Shown here: positions 1 through 5,990 of the stretch, in pieces
Layout of the letters: each line of letters opens with the position of its first letter
Numbering within the stretch: the stretch's first letter is position 1
Source: Candidatus Aenigmatarchaeota archaeon
Lineage (GTDB): Archaea; Aenigmatarchaeota; Aenigmatarchaeia; PWEA01; JAGHBM01
Assembly: GCA_023133195.1 (NCBI GenBank)
Contig: JAGLWW010000012.1
Location: forward strand, 1 to 11,747
Length of the DNA: 11,747 nucleotides
Direction: 5' to 3'
Program-made: the position numbers and the translations under genes
Notes under the pieces: generated by a model
The model's input: only the letters and a program-made list of their open reading frames with translations
What the model was told of the DNA's origin: nothing
Database searches by the model: none

Positions 1-935
1 AGGGGGAAAAAACAGAAGAACTGGAAGAAGTTCTGGGAATAATCAAGGACAAAGACATAATCAGTGATATTGACTTCAAAAAGGAAGGCTTTAACGTGGA
101 ATTTAGAGAGAAATTATCTGCCTCGCAGTACCTTAAGGACAACCTCAGAAAAATAGCAGTAGATACAGGTTTCGTCAAGGAACCTTCCGAGATAAACAGA
201 TTGCTCTCAGAAATACAGATAGAAAAAATAAAGAAAAAGATAAAATCTGAAAAGAAATGGGACAGAATAGCGATGCAGACAGTCTCCTGCATAGAAGACC
301 TTGTTGATATAACAAACCGTTTCTCTGAGCGTCTGCACGAGTGGTATGGCTTTTATTATCCTGAACTGGAAGAAATGGTAAAAGACAATAAGAAGTATGC
401 TGAAACAATCGCGGAAAATCCCAGAAGAGAGGAAATCAAAGGCTTCTCCGGAACTATAGGAATGGATTTGGAAGAAAAAGACTTGGATATTTTGAAGGTT
501 TTCTCGGGAAAAACCAAGGAGATTTTTGAATTAAACGATTCTGTGGAAAAGTATCTGGAGAAATTGATGCCCGGAATAGCGCCGAACATAACATGCATAG
601 CAGGTTCAACTATTGCTGCAAAACTAATGGTTCTGGCGGGGGGCATGAAGAACCTTGCAAGGTTTCCGTCATCCACGATACAATTGCTGGGAGCGGAAAA
701 AGCATTGTTTCGCTACATGAAAAACAAGAAAAAGTCTGACCCGCCAAAGTATGGAATATTGTTCCTGCATCCTGAGGTAACGAACGCGCCGGCAGAACTG
801 AAGGGAAAGGTTGCAAGAGCCATAGCTAGCGAGCTTTCAATGGCCGCCAAAACTGATTTCTACACTGAAGAAGATAAATCAGAGCATTACAAGAAACGGC
901 TGAAGAAAAGAATAAAAGAGATTCTTAAGAAATAG
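1..935 (+). CDS. nop5: NOP5/Nop56-58 family protein, 5'-truncated by window edge
   Basis: This is the core scaffold of the archaeal box C/D ribonucleoprotein, which bridges L7Ae-bound guide RNA and fibrillarin for 2'-O-methylation of rRNA and tRNA. The reading frame is open to the first base of the window: codons upstream of the GTG at 96 contain no stop. The true start therefore lies outside, and the GTG at 96 should not be used. The Nop domain is clear. It has the family signature HEWYGFYYPEL near the coiled-coil, then PNITCIAGSTIAAKL, and then the RNA-binding signature SSTIQLLGAEKALFR followed by a basic patch. The C-terminus is a short lysine-rich tail (KKRLKKRIKEILKK). Archaeal nop5 is usually followed by the fibrillarin gene. 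Here the next gene is convergent and overlaps by 11 bases, so fibrillarin is not directly downstream. Confidence 0.95.
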   Translation, partial: GEKTEELEEVLGIIKDKDIISDIDFKKEGFNVEFREKLSASQYLKDNLRKIAVDTGFVKEPSEINRLLSEIQIEKIKKKIKSEKKWDRIAMQTVSCIEDLVDITNRFSERLHEWYGFYYPELEEMVKDNKKYAETIAENPRREEIKGFSGTIGMDLEEKDLDILKVFSGKTKEIFELNDSVEKYLEKLMPGIAPNITCIAGSTIAAKLMVLAGGMKNLARFPSSTIQLLGAEKALFRYMKNKKKSDPPKYGILFLHPEVTNAPAELKGKVARAIASELSMAAKTDFYTEEDKSEHYKKRLKKRIKEILKK

Positions 936-1716
936 TCAACAATGTTCCCACTTTTTCTTCGAGTAGAGCTTTTTCTGTCAGACCTTCTTTTTCTGCGTTG
1001 AAAATAAGGCACTCGGTTTCCTTTGTCATTTCAATCAGTTTTCTTATCTTTTCTTTCATGCCTCCAGTGACATCTGTTTTTGCGGAACCTGTTAAACCAC
1101 TCAAAACATCTTCATAGTTTTCGTTATTTATCTCAGGAATTAACTTTGCATCCGGAAAAAGATTTGGATCCTTGTCGTAAATGCCATCTGTATTGCTTCC
1201 CATTAAAATTCTTTTAGCTTCGAGCTTTTTTGCTAAGTACGGCACTATGTCATCGCCGGATATTATTGAACAGCCTTGTTTTTTGTCAATAACCATATCA
1301 CCGTAAAGAAGCGGGACTATGTCATGTTCCAGAAGCCCTTCTATTACATCCGTATCAAATTTCACGATTTTCCAGTCATCCTGAATTATGAAACATGTTG
1401 GGTGCACAGGCATGGCAATCAGACCGTTCTCTCCAAGCGCGTCCCATATAATCCTGTTCAAATTCTCCACGTATTTGTGAACTATAGTAAAGCCTTTTTT
1501 CGTTTTTTCGTCCATGATTCCTTCCTTAAGATCGTACTCCTTCACCGGTGTGTGGCCAAAACTTCCAGCACCGTTCACAAGAACAAGTTTGAAATCTTTC
1601 TTGTTTTTGGCAGAAGCTATTTCTTTTACCAACCTTTCTATGGTTTCTTTCTTGGCTGTGGTATGCTTGCTCTTGTCCGTTATTACGCTCCCGCCAAGTT
1701 TCAGAATTTGTAGCAT
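925..1716 (-). CDS. ipk: Isopentenyl phosphate kinase
   Basis: This enzyme phosphorylates isopentenyl phosphate to isopentenyl diphosphate in the archaeal (alternative) mevalonate pathway, feeding membrane lipid synthesis. It has the amino-acid-kinase fold. Residues 5-15 give LKLGGSVITDK with the phosphate-binding lysines K6 and K15. NGAGSFGH ends in H55, matching the histidine that marks isopentenyl phosphate kinases within the superfamily. GSNTDGIYDKDP is the nucleotide-side motif. The length, 263 aa, is normal. A GTG at 1725 would add three residues, but that GTG is part of a GTGAT ribosome-binding site, so the ATG at 1716 is the better start. The ribosome-binding site begins 2 nt after the CCA end of tRNA-Leu on the same strand, with no room for a promoter. 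Transcription is therefore probably shared with the tRNA. The 3' end overlaps nop5 convergently. Confidence 0.93.
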   Translation of the reverse strand: MLQILKLGGSVITDKSKHTTAKKETIERLVKEIASAKNKKDFKLVLVNGAGSFGHTPVKEYDLKEGIMDEKTKKGFTIVHKYVENLNRIIWDALGENGLIAMPVHPTCFIIQDDWKIVKFDTDVIEGLLEHDIVPLLYGDMVIDKKQGCSIISGDDIVPYLAKKLEAKRILMGSNTDGIYDKDPNLFPDAKLIPEINNENYEDVLSGLTGSAKTDVTGGMKEKIRKLIEMTKETECLIFNAEKEGLTEKALLEEKVGTLLTIS

Positions 1717-1744
1717 AAAAATCACAATGGTGCGGAGGAGGAGA

Positions 1745-1860
1745 TTCTCACTGGGAATGAAAAACTTGAAAAGTTTTCACGTTCTTTCCCCAAGGGTCTT
1801 GGAACTAAAGTTCCAAGTTTTGCGATTTCAATCGCAACACTTTCTTTTGAAGAAAGACCT
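1745..1860 (-). other. 116-nt T-loop intron (59/60) of tRNA-Leu
   Basis: T-loop bases TTCG (1866-1863) pair with TGAG (1750-1747) next to the T-stem. This leaves the 3-nt bulges AAA (1862-1860) and AAT (1746-1744). Cleavage after the second base of each bulge joins TTCGAA to T, a perfect 7-nt T-loop. Inside are the hairpin CTTTCTT/AAGAAAG, two extra hairpins (TGCGATT/AATCGCA and CTTGGAAC/GTTCCAAG), and the core GGGAA/TTCCC enclosing GAAAACTT/AAGTTTTTC. The core matches the tRNA-Gly intron. Confidence 0.88.
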
Positions 1861-1892
1861 TTCGAACTCCCGAACTCACTAAGAGACTGGAT

Positions 1893-1938
1893 TTCTCCTT
1901 TTCATTACCCGTTCGGATTCAACACTCAAGAATTTTGT
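1893..1938 (-). other. 46-nt anticodon-loop intron (37/38) of tRNA-Leu
   Basis: The intron lies at the commonest archaeal position and separates CTCAAG from A38. Intron bases TCTTGAGT can pair with exon ACTCAAGA. The bulge-helix-bulge is only partly canonical: CTC pairs with GAG before the AAA bulge, but the fourth pair is a mismatch. The boundaries rest mainly on the restored 7-nt loop. Confidence 0.8.
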
Positions 1939-1954
1939 CTTGAGTCCAGCGCCT

Positions 1955-1969
1955 CTAGCCACCTTAGTT
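1955..1969 (-). other. 15-nt D-loop intron of tRNA-Leu (probable)
   Basis: Removing 15 nt restores the leucine D-arm GCC-AAGTGGTCAAA-GGC. Exon GGTC (1975-1972) can pair with intron GGCT (1960-1957), counting two G-U pairs. Three-base segments AAA (1971-1969) and AGA (1956-1954) act as bulges, and AC/GT closes a tiny inner helix. The outer helix is not evident, so this is a relaxed motif. The junction could shift by one A. Confidence 0.6.
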
Positions 1970-2015
1970 TTGACCACTTGGCTACCTCCGCATAGCTAAT
2001 AATAGTAAAGGTTAG

Positions 2016-2030
2016 AAATAAATTAATAAA
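2016..2030 (-). promoter_or_regulatory. TATA-like element for tRNA-Leu
   Basis: An uninterrupted A/T stretch (minus strand TTTATTAATTTATTT) lies 25-39 nt upstream of the tRNA 5' end, in the 40-nt gap after the preceding gene. The position fits an archaeal TATA box with a short leader. It may also drive the isopentenyl phosphate kinase gene behind the tRNA. Confidence 0.5.
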
Positions 2031-2031
2031 A

Positions 2032-2586
2032 CTACTCTATTTTGGTCAGTTCTCTTTTCAAGTGCCTTAATTCTTCTCCCAAATCAAGAATTTGCTCTTC
2101 CACTCCTTTCTCTTCTTCACTTTTTCCTGGCTCAGATATGTCAGGTCTCTCGGGCTTAACGAAGATTTCATCCATTGAAATGAGAATATCGGTTATTGTA
2201 GATACCGTATCCTTTATCCTTGAAAAGATGTCTGCCTTAAGCTCCTCGACCTCGCTATGGAAAGAAATTAGCCTTGTGAGAGTCTGTAATGTGTTTTTCA
2301 GTCCTTTGAGCTCATCAAGGACTCCTTCATATTTTTCTATTTTTATGAACAAAGGCGCCGATGTTTCCTGTGTAGTTTCTGTCTTTGGTGGAATTGATAT
2401 CTTCGGAACTTGCTTTGGTGACTCTTCTATTATTGGAACCTCTTTTTTAACTTCTTTCACTTCTTCCATTGGAGGCGGTGGTAAAGATTGTTTGTCAAAC
2501 GGCATGGGTTGTTTACCTTCTACCCTGTTTTTAATCCCTTCCAGTTCTCTTTTCCTTCTGTCATTCTTTTTCTTCCAGAAAGCCAT
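2032..2586 (-). CDS. Hypothetical proline-rich / coiled-coil protein
   Basis: I do not recognise a family. The 184-aa protein opens with a very basic segment (FWKKKNDRRKRELEGIKNR), then a low-complexity stretch rich in Pro, Glu and Lys (residues about 25-75, including PPPPMEEV). A helical region follows (about 80-140, IEKYEGVLDELKGLKNTL onward) with regular hydrophobic spacing, then a second charged linker and a last short coiled-coil (EEQILDLGEELRHLKRELTKIE). There is no signal peptide or membrane helix, so it is probably a cytoplasmic coiled-coil or scaffold-like protein. The start ATG at 2586 has a GTGAT ribosome-binding site at 2596-2592. An AT-rich box near 2617-2640 (minus strand TTTTATATAAC) could give it its own promoter downstream of tRNA-Gly. 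Confidence 0.8.
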   Translation of the reverse strand: MAFWKKKNDRRKRELEGIKNRVEGKQPMPFDKQSLPPPPMEEVKEVKKEVPIIEESPKQVPKISIPPKTETTQETSAPLFIKIEKYEGVLDELKGLKNTLQTLTRLISFHSEVEELKADIFSRIKDTVSTITDILISMDEIFVKPERPDISEPGKSEEEKGVEEQILDLGEELRHLKRELTKIE

Positions 2587-2667
2587 AAATAATCACAATA
2601 ATATTTATGATGGGTTATATAAAAGTTTTATTTTATAAATCTGAATGGTATGGTGCGCCTGACGGGA

Positions 2668-2748
2668 TTCTCGTGGGGAACGATATTGAGAAACGTGATG
2701 GCGTTTCTAAGTTCTTTCCCTAAAGGCTTTCTTCTGAAGAAAGGCTTT
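2668..2748 (-). other. 81-nt T-loop intron (59/60) of tRNA-Gly
   Basis: TTCG (2754-2751) pairs with CGAG (2673-2670) directly on the T-stem. The bulges are ATA (2750-2748) and AAT (2669-2667). Cutting after the second base of each leaves the loop TTCGATT. The intron folds as TAAAG..CTTTA around CTTTCTT/AAGAAAG, then GGGAA/TTCCC around GAAACG/CGTTTC. Much of it is alignable with the tRNA-Leu intron, including GGGAAAGAAC in both. Confidence 0.88.
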
Positions 2749-2781
2749 ATCGAACCCGTATTGCAAGCTTGGGAAGCTTGA

Positions 2782-2813
2782 GTCATTTGGAGACTGACTT
2801 AGATGAAATCTAA
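2782..2813 (-). other. 32-nt intron-like insertion at about 25/26 of tRNA-Gly
   Basis: The insertion is flanked by a GACT repeat (2816-2813 and 2784-2781), so the exact junction can slide by up to four bases. It continues a strong hairpin GACTTAGA/TCTAAGTC with the D-stem end. I found no canonical bulge-helix-bulge for any of the five possible junctions. It must be removed for the tRNA to fold, but the mechanism is unclear. Confidence 0.65.
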
Positions 2814-2837
2814 GTCTTACCTCTAGACCACAGGCGC

Positions 2838-2887
2838 TTAAACAAATATTTATAATCTCTTGGTTTTATATTTTTAGAGGTTATTTT
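2838..2887. promoter_or_regulatory. Interleaved divergent promoters, tRNA-Gly (-) and mtnA (+)
   Basis: Only 50 bp separate the two genes. AAATATTTATAA (about 2844-2855) is placed as a TATA box for mtnA. The minus-strand AAAAATATAAAA (2864-2875) is placed as a TATA box for tRNA-Gly. Each box lies within the other's transcribed flank, so the two initiation complexes would compete for space. GAGGTT at 2877-2882 is the mtnA ribosome-binding site. Confidence 0.55.
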
Positions 2888-3970
2888 TTGAAGGTAAAGA
2901 CTAATGAAGGTTTGATGAATTACAAGACAATCTGGTTTGACAAAGAAAACAACATTGTAAAAATGATAAACCAGCCGCTTCTTCCTCACAAATTTGAAAT
3001 AATCAGCTTGAAGAATTATAAGGAAACTGCACTTTCTATAAAGAATATGACAGTGAGAGGAGCAGGTGCAATCGGTGCTACAGGTGCTTTCGGTCTGGCT
3101 CAGGGCTGTTTTGCTTTTAGGGGCAACCTGAAAGATTTTTGGAAACATTTTGAACAGGTTTATGAGACCCTCAAAAACACCAGGCCCACTGCTGTTGATT
3201 TGGTAAACGGTATGAATTATGTCATGAGGGAGATGGAAATTGGGGATTCGGTTACGGAGTGCCAGAAACTGGCACTGGAAGCTGCTCAGAGATTTGCAGA
3301 TGAAGACGCTGAGCATTGCAGGATGATTGGAGAGCATGGTGAAAAATTAATAAAAAACAACTCTCGTATCCTTACACATTGCAATGCCGGCTGGTTGGCC
3401 TTTGTGGATTGGGGCTCTGCCACAGCTCCTATGTACAAAGCCAAGAGAAACGGGAAGAATATTTTTGTGTTTGTTGACGAGACCAGACCCCGTTTACAGG
3501 GAGCAAGGCTTACTGCCTGGGAATTATCTCAGGAAGGCATAGATCATGCCATAATAGCTGATAATGCCGCGGGTTATTATATGAAGAAGAGGGACGTGGA
3601 CATGGTAATAGTAGGATCTGACAGGACAATAGGCAAAACGGGAGATGTTGCCAACAAGATAGGCACTTACACAAAAGCTGTTTTGGCAAAGGAAAACGGA
3701 ATTCCTTTTTACGTGGCAATACCTATGAGCACGCTTGATTGGAATCTTAACTCAGGCGATGAGATACCGATTGAAGAAAGAAATCCGGAGGAGGTACTTT
3801 TTGCATGGGGTTTGGATGAAAACGGGAATAGAAAGAAAATAAGAATTGCCAATAAAGACAGTGTTGCCAGAAATCCTGCCTTTGACGTGACTCCTGCTGA
3901 ATACATAACCGGGATAATTACACCAAGAGGTATCTTTAAGCCAAATGAACTGAGTAAATTAAGAGATTAA
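2888..3970 (+). CDS. mtnA: MtnA-type methylthioribose-1-phosphate isomerase family protein
   Basis: The family isomerises 5-methylthioribose-1-phosphate to 5-methylthioribulose-1-phosphate in methionine salvage; relatives act on ribose-1,5-bisphosphate and 5-deoxyribose-1-phosphate. The protein has 360 aa. The N-terminal part carries RGAGAIGATGAFG. Catalytic C165 lies in LTHCNAGW and catalytic D245 in VGSDRT. DETRPRLQGARLTAWEL is a signature of MtnA rather than of the shorter eIF2B-like ribose-bisphosphate isomerases. The form YKTIWFD at the N-terminus and NAGWLAFVDWG after the cysteine suggest a particular MtnA subclade known from bacteria, so the substrate could differ. The start is TTG with GAGGTT 5 nt before it. 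An ATG at 2915 is possible but would cut the usual N-terminal lead. No other methionine-salvage gene is in view. The stop overlaps the convergent gene by 4 bases. Confidence 0.88.
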   Translation: MKVKTNEGLMNYKTIWFDKENNIVKMINQPLLPHKFEIISLKNYKETALSIKNMTVRGAGAIGATGAFGLAQGCFAFRGNLKDFWKHFEQVYETLKNTRPTAVDLVNGMNYVMREMEIGDSVTECQKLALEAAQRFADEDAEHCRMIGEHGEKLIKNNSRILTHCNAGWLAFVDWGSATAPMYKAKRNGKNIFVFVDETRPRLQGARLTAWELSQEGIDHAIIADNAAGYYMKKRDVDMVIVGSDRTIGKTGDVANKIGTYTKAVLAKENGIPFYVAIPMSTLDWNLNSGDEIPIEERNPEEVLFAWGLDENGNRKKIRIANKDSVARNPAFDVTPAEYITGIITPRGIFKPNELSKLRD

Positions 3971-4350
3971 AGAGGCTCTATTTTCTTGTAATCTCCTTCG
4001 TAACTGACATCTACTTCCATTCCATCGTTTTCTCTGTATTCTTTTCTGTCTTCCTTTATCTGTATCTGTTTTTTGAAGATTATAATCTTTATTACCAAAT
4101 CTTCCAGTTCTTCTTTTATTTCTTCAGAAAGTGAGTCAGAATTATACACAAGAACACAGTCAAATTTGCCTTTATCTATTACGTTAATGGATTTATCGTA
4201 TCTTTCTACAATCCGTTTTACTGCGTCTTCAAGAAGGTTTTTTTCTTCCTGATATTCGCCAGAAAAATAATAGCTGCATTTCACATAGTCTATCATTTCT
4301 TTTTTCTGCTCATCGGCGAGATATTTTGTAAACACTGCTACGTTTTCCAT
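3967..4350 (-). CDS. Hypothetical protein, second of a two-gene unit
   Basis: I do not recognise this 127-aa protein. It starts MENVAVFTKYLADEQKKEM and is mixed alpha/beta in appearance. A helical acidic/basic N-terminal half is followed by the strand-like FDCVLVYNS, an acidic helix (EEIKEELEDLVIKIIIF), a lysine-rich stretch, and a short acidic tail with EVDVSYEGDY. There is no signal peptide or membrane helix. A TTG at 4362 would lengthen it, but ATG at 4350 is preferred: GGTTGAT, a ribosome-binding site overlapping the upstream gene's TGA stop, sits just before it. The gap to that stop is only 4 nt, which implies translational coupling with the 97-aa gene and a joint function. The stop overlaps the mtnA stop. 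Confidence 0.75.
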   Translation of the reverse strand: MENVAVFTKYLADEQKKEMIDYVKCSYYFSGEYQEEKNLLEDAVKRIVERYDKSINVIDKGKFDCVLVYNSDSLSEEIKEELEDLVIKIIIFKKQIQIKEDRKEYRENDGMEVDVSYEGDYKKIEPL

Positions 4351-4354
4351 TATA

Positions 4355-4648
4355 TCAACCAAAGATGCCCCCGAAACCTTCCAAAGCCGAATCTTCCATC
4401 TCCTTCATTTTTGTTAATACTGTTTCTTTTTCTTCTCCTTCCAGTTCTTCTGCCAAGTCCTTGAGTTTTTCCTGTGCCTCTTTGCAGGCCTCTTCTGTTC
4501 CATCAACCATCAGGTAGTCTCCTTCCTTTTCAAGTCCCAAAGCTTTGTTGTCCCTGAATGTTATGCTCTGCCTTACTATGGGTTCCTCACTAGTCACGTC
4601 TTTTGCCTTGTTAAGGTTTTCCCTTTCAACTAAAAAAACTACTTGCAT
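4355..4648 (-). CDS. Hypothetical small acidic protein, first of a two-gene unit
   Basis: I do not recognise this 97-aa protein. The N-terminal half looks like small beta strands (MQVVFLVERENLNKA, then a segment reaching LGLEKEGDYLMVDGTEE). The second half is an amphipathic glutamate-rich helix (about residues 52-88) ending in the glycine-rich tail GFGGIFG. It resembles small substrate-binding or adaptor proteins only in a general way. It has no membrane segment. GAGGTGA at 4659-4653 is a strong ribosome-binding site before ATG 4648. The 100-bp upstream gap contains a hairpin and a 13-codon open frame that ends inside that ribosome-binding site. The stop TGA is part of the ribosome-binding site of the next gene. 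Confidence 0.75.
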   Translation of the reverse strand: MQVVFLVERENLNKAKDVTSEEPIVRQSITFRDNKALGLEKEGDYLMVDGTEEACKEAQEKLKDLAEELEGEEKETVLTKMKEMEDSALEGFGGIFG

Positions 4649-4681
4649 TTTTTCACCTCACTGATTATATGGTGATAAAAA

Positions 4682-4699
4682 ATGGAACTTCAGTTCCAT
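4682..4699. repeat. GGAAC-N4-GTTCC hairpin, copy 1
   Basis: ATGGAAC-TTCA-GTTCCAT has 7-bp arms and lies in the leader of the 97-aa gene. The same GGAAC-N4-GTTCC stem recurs at 10631-10650 and inside the tRNA-Leu intron (1798-1817). On the minus strand it lies within a possible 13-codon mini-ORF (4699-4658, MELKFHFLSPYNQ). Confidence 0.75.
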
Positions 4700-4748
4700 A
4701 TATTCTTACAACACCTCTAATTTTATAAGATTGTTTTGTTTATAAAAC

Positions 4749-5975
4749 TTAAGAATTTAAAGTATTTTCCATCTTCTCCAAACCTTCTTTAGTATATTCA
4801 ATATACGGGATATCTTCGGTTATTTTTTCTCCGTGTTTTGTTACAGAAAAAGACACTCTCATATAGTTGCCTCTTAAAGGACTGTCCGGTGAACTGAAAT
4901 CAACATCAGGCGCCACGCCAACACCGTTTTCTAAAAATTTATATGCAAGATTAAGTGATTTTATGTCATATGGACCGTCTACTTCTATATCTTCATTGAT
5001 TTCGACGTACTCGAAAAAAGAACCCTCTGATTTTTTGCATTTCAATCCCATTCCATTGAGCCTAGGAATCATATAATCCCTTGTTTCTTTCAGTTTTTTT
5101 TGCTTGTCTTTTAGGAATTCCTTGGATTCATTCCATTCTTTGAGGAATTCCAATGCACCGTACTGACCTAATGTATTTGGACATGTTATTGAATTGTTGC
5201 TGACCTTTCCCAGCTTATCTATAAGACATTTGTCGGCTATCGTGAAGCCAATTCTATCTCCTGTCATCGACGCCCATTTTGAAAATGAATTGTGTATCAT
5301 GGCCTCATCTAAGTTAGCAAATCTAGAAATAGGGTTATGTTTGTTTCCGTCCAAAATATAACCCATATACACCTCATCGGATTCAATAAAAACATTGTTT
5401 TCACTGCAAATTTCAACCATTTTCCCTAGTTCGTTTCCGCTGTAAACGACTCCCGTTGGGTTATTTGGAGAATTGATTATAATTGACTGGGGTTTATACT
5501 TCTGTATGTTCGCTTCCAATTTGTTCAAATCTAAGTGAAAGTTTTTGTTAAGGTTTGTGTAAACCGGTTTTATGCCCAGCGAAATTGCCTGACTCACATG
5601 TGCTGGAAAATAAAGCTCCGGCACCATCACTTTTTTGTCATGTTCGTTTGCTAAGGCCTTGAGCAATCTCATACAGTGTAAGGAGCCTGTGCATCCGGCA
5701 GTAATCACTATATTTTCAATTTTAAGGTCCTGACTATATTCCGTATTATAATGCTCTTTTATTTCTTGCCTTAACTCAAGTGAACCCTTTGCAGGACCAT
5801 AGAAATGACCGTAATTCTCCTCATTTGCCCTTGAAATTGCATCCTTCACATGTTGTGGGGGAGGGAAATTGGGTATTCCTAAAGAAAAGTTTATATCTCC
5901 CTCATTAAGAAGACCGTAAATCTCTCTTATCTGTGTTCCTTCTATAGAATCCAGTAAAGGATTTGTTTTAATCAT
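4749..5975 (-). CDS. Class I/II PLP-dependent aminotransferase
   Basis: This is a fold-type I aminotransferase, transferring an amino group between an amino acid and a 2-oxo acid with pyridoxal phosphate. The protein has 408 aa, a normal length. Motifs in order: YGPAKGSLELRQEI in the N-terminal part, TAGCTGSLH at the cofactor phosphate loop, NSPNNPTG (N171 region), ESDEVY with D200 to pair with the pyridine nitrogen, and SFSKWASMTGDRIGF with the Schiff-base lysine K233 and phosphate-binding R241. The C-terminal YMRVSFSVT carries the arginine expected to hold the substrate carboxylate. The substrate cannot be set from sequence; aspartate or aromatic amino acids are the usual choices. The gene stands alone. 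No ribosome-binding site precedes ATG 5975, and a TATA-like TTTAAA lies about 22-27 nt upstream, so the mRNA is probably leaderless. Confidence 0.93.
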   Translation of the reverse strand: MIKTNPLLDSIEGTQIREIYGLLNEGDINFSLGIPNFPPPQHVKDAISRANEENYGHFYGPAKGSLELRQEIKEHYNTEYSQDLKIENIVITAGCTGSLHCMRLLKALANEHDKKVMVPELYFPAHVSQAISLGIKPVYTNLNKNFHLDLNKLEANIQKYKPQSIIINSPNNPTGVVYSGNELGKMVEICSENNVFIESDEVYMGYILDGNKHNPISRFANLDEAMIHNSFSKWASMTGDRIGFTIADKCLIDKLGKVSNNSITCPNTLGQYGALEFLKEWNESKEFLKDKQKKLKETRDYMIPRLNGMGLKCKKSEGSFFEYVEINEDIEVDGPYDIKSLNLAYKFLENGVGVAPDVDFSSPDSPLRGNYMRVSFSVTKHGEKITEDIPYIEYTKEGLEKMENTLNS

Positions 5976-5990
5976 AACTAATTTTCGTGG

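Larger units (their letters stand above)
1728..1991 (-). tRNA. tRNA-Leu(CAA) with three introns
   Basis: Acceptor stem GCGGAGG (1991-1985) pairs with CCTCCGC (1738-1732). It is followed by discriminator A and an encoded CCA. D-stem is GCC/GGC. Anticodon stem CTGGA (1949-1945) pairs with TCCAG (1891-1887), and the loop is CTCAAGA, giving anticodon CAA. The long 15-nt variable arm (1886-1872) fits a class II leucine tRNA. T-stem is GGGAG (1871-1867) with CTCCT (1743-1739). Three insertions must be removed: 15 nt in the D-loop, 46 nt at 37/38, and 116 nt at 59/60. The remaining 87 nt, including CCA, fold normally. An AT-rich TATA-like stretch lies at 2016-2030. The isopentenyl phosphate kinase gene follows at once and is probably in the same transcript. 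The tRNA identity is firm; the edges of the D-loop intron are less so. Confidence 0.9.
2651..2837 (-). tRNA. tRNA-Gly(CCC) with two insertions
   Basis: Acceptor stem GCGCCTG (2837-2831) pairs with CAGGCGC (2661-2655), followed by discriminator A and an encoded CCA. The D-arm is GTC-TAGAGGTAA-GAC. Anticodon arm CAAGC-TTCCCAA-GCTTG (2780-2764) gives anticodon CCC, and the TTCCCAA loop is typical of glycine tRNAs. A 4-nt variable region leads to T-stem ACGGG (2759-2755), which pairs with CCCGT (2666-2662). Between the D-arm and anticodon arm sit 32 extra bases. Within the T-loop sit 81 extra bases. Without them the gene is 74 nt including CCA. A TATA-like box at 2864-2875 lies about 30 nt upstream. 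Other anticodon readings inside the 32-nt insertion were tested and fail because their stems do not pair. Confidence 0.87.

Noticed and set aside
1723..1725. GTG as start of the isopentenyl phosphate kinase
   Set aside because: It is part of the GTGAT ribosome-binding site. Starting there would leave no binding site between the tRNA end and the start, and would add residues not usual in the family.
1745..1860. tRNA introns checked for box C/D guide RNA
   Set aside because: I found no paired C box (RTGATGA) and D box (CTGA) in the T-loop introns, unlike the known guide-bearing tRNA-Trp intron.
1276..1882. Two plus-strand open frames across the isopentenyl phosphate kinase gene and tRNA-Leu
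   Set aside because: Both are antisense to a clear kinase and to the tRNA. Their translations are low in recognisable motifs, rich in Phe, Ser and Leu as expected of antisense frames.
2785..2797. CTCCAAA in the tRNA-Gly insertion resembles a tryptophan anticodon loop
   Set aside because: The flanking AGTCA/TGACT stem leaves a 9-nt loop, and a normal variable region and T-stem do not follow. The CAAGC-TTCCCAA-GCTTG arm just downstream fits properly.
2803..2812. TTTCATC read as a UCA (stop-reading) or CAT (Met) anticodon loop in the same tRNA
   Set aside because: The required 3' stem half is missing; the apparent stem leaves only a 5-nt loop and is better explained by the insertion hairpin.
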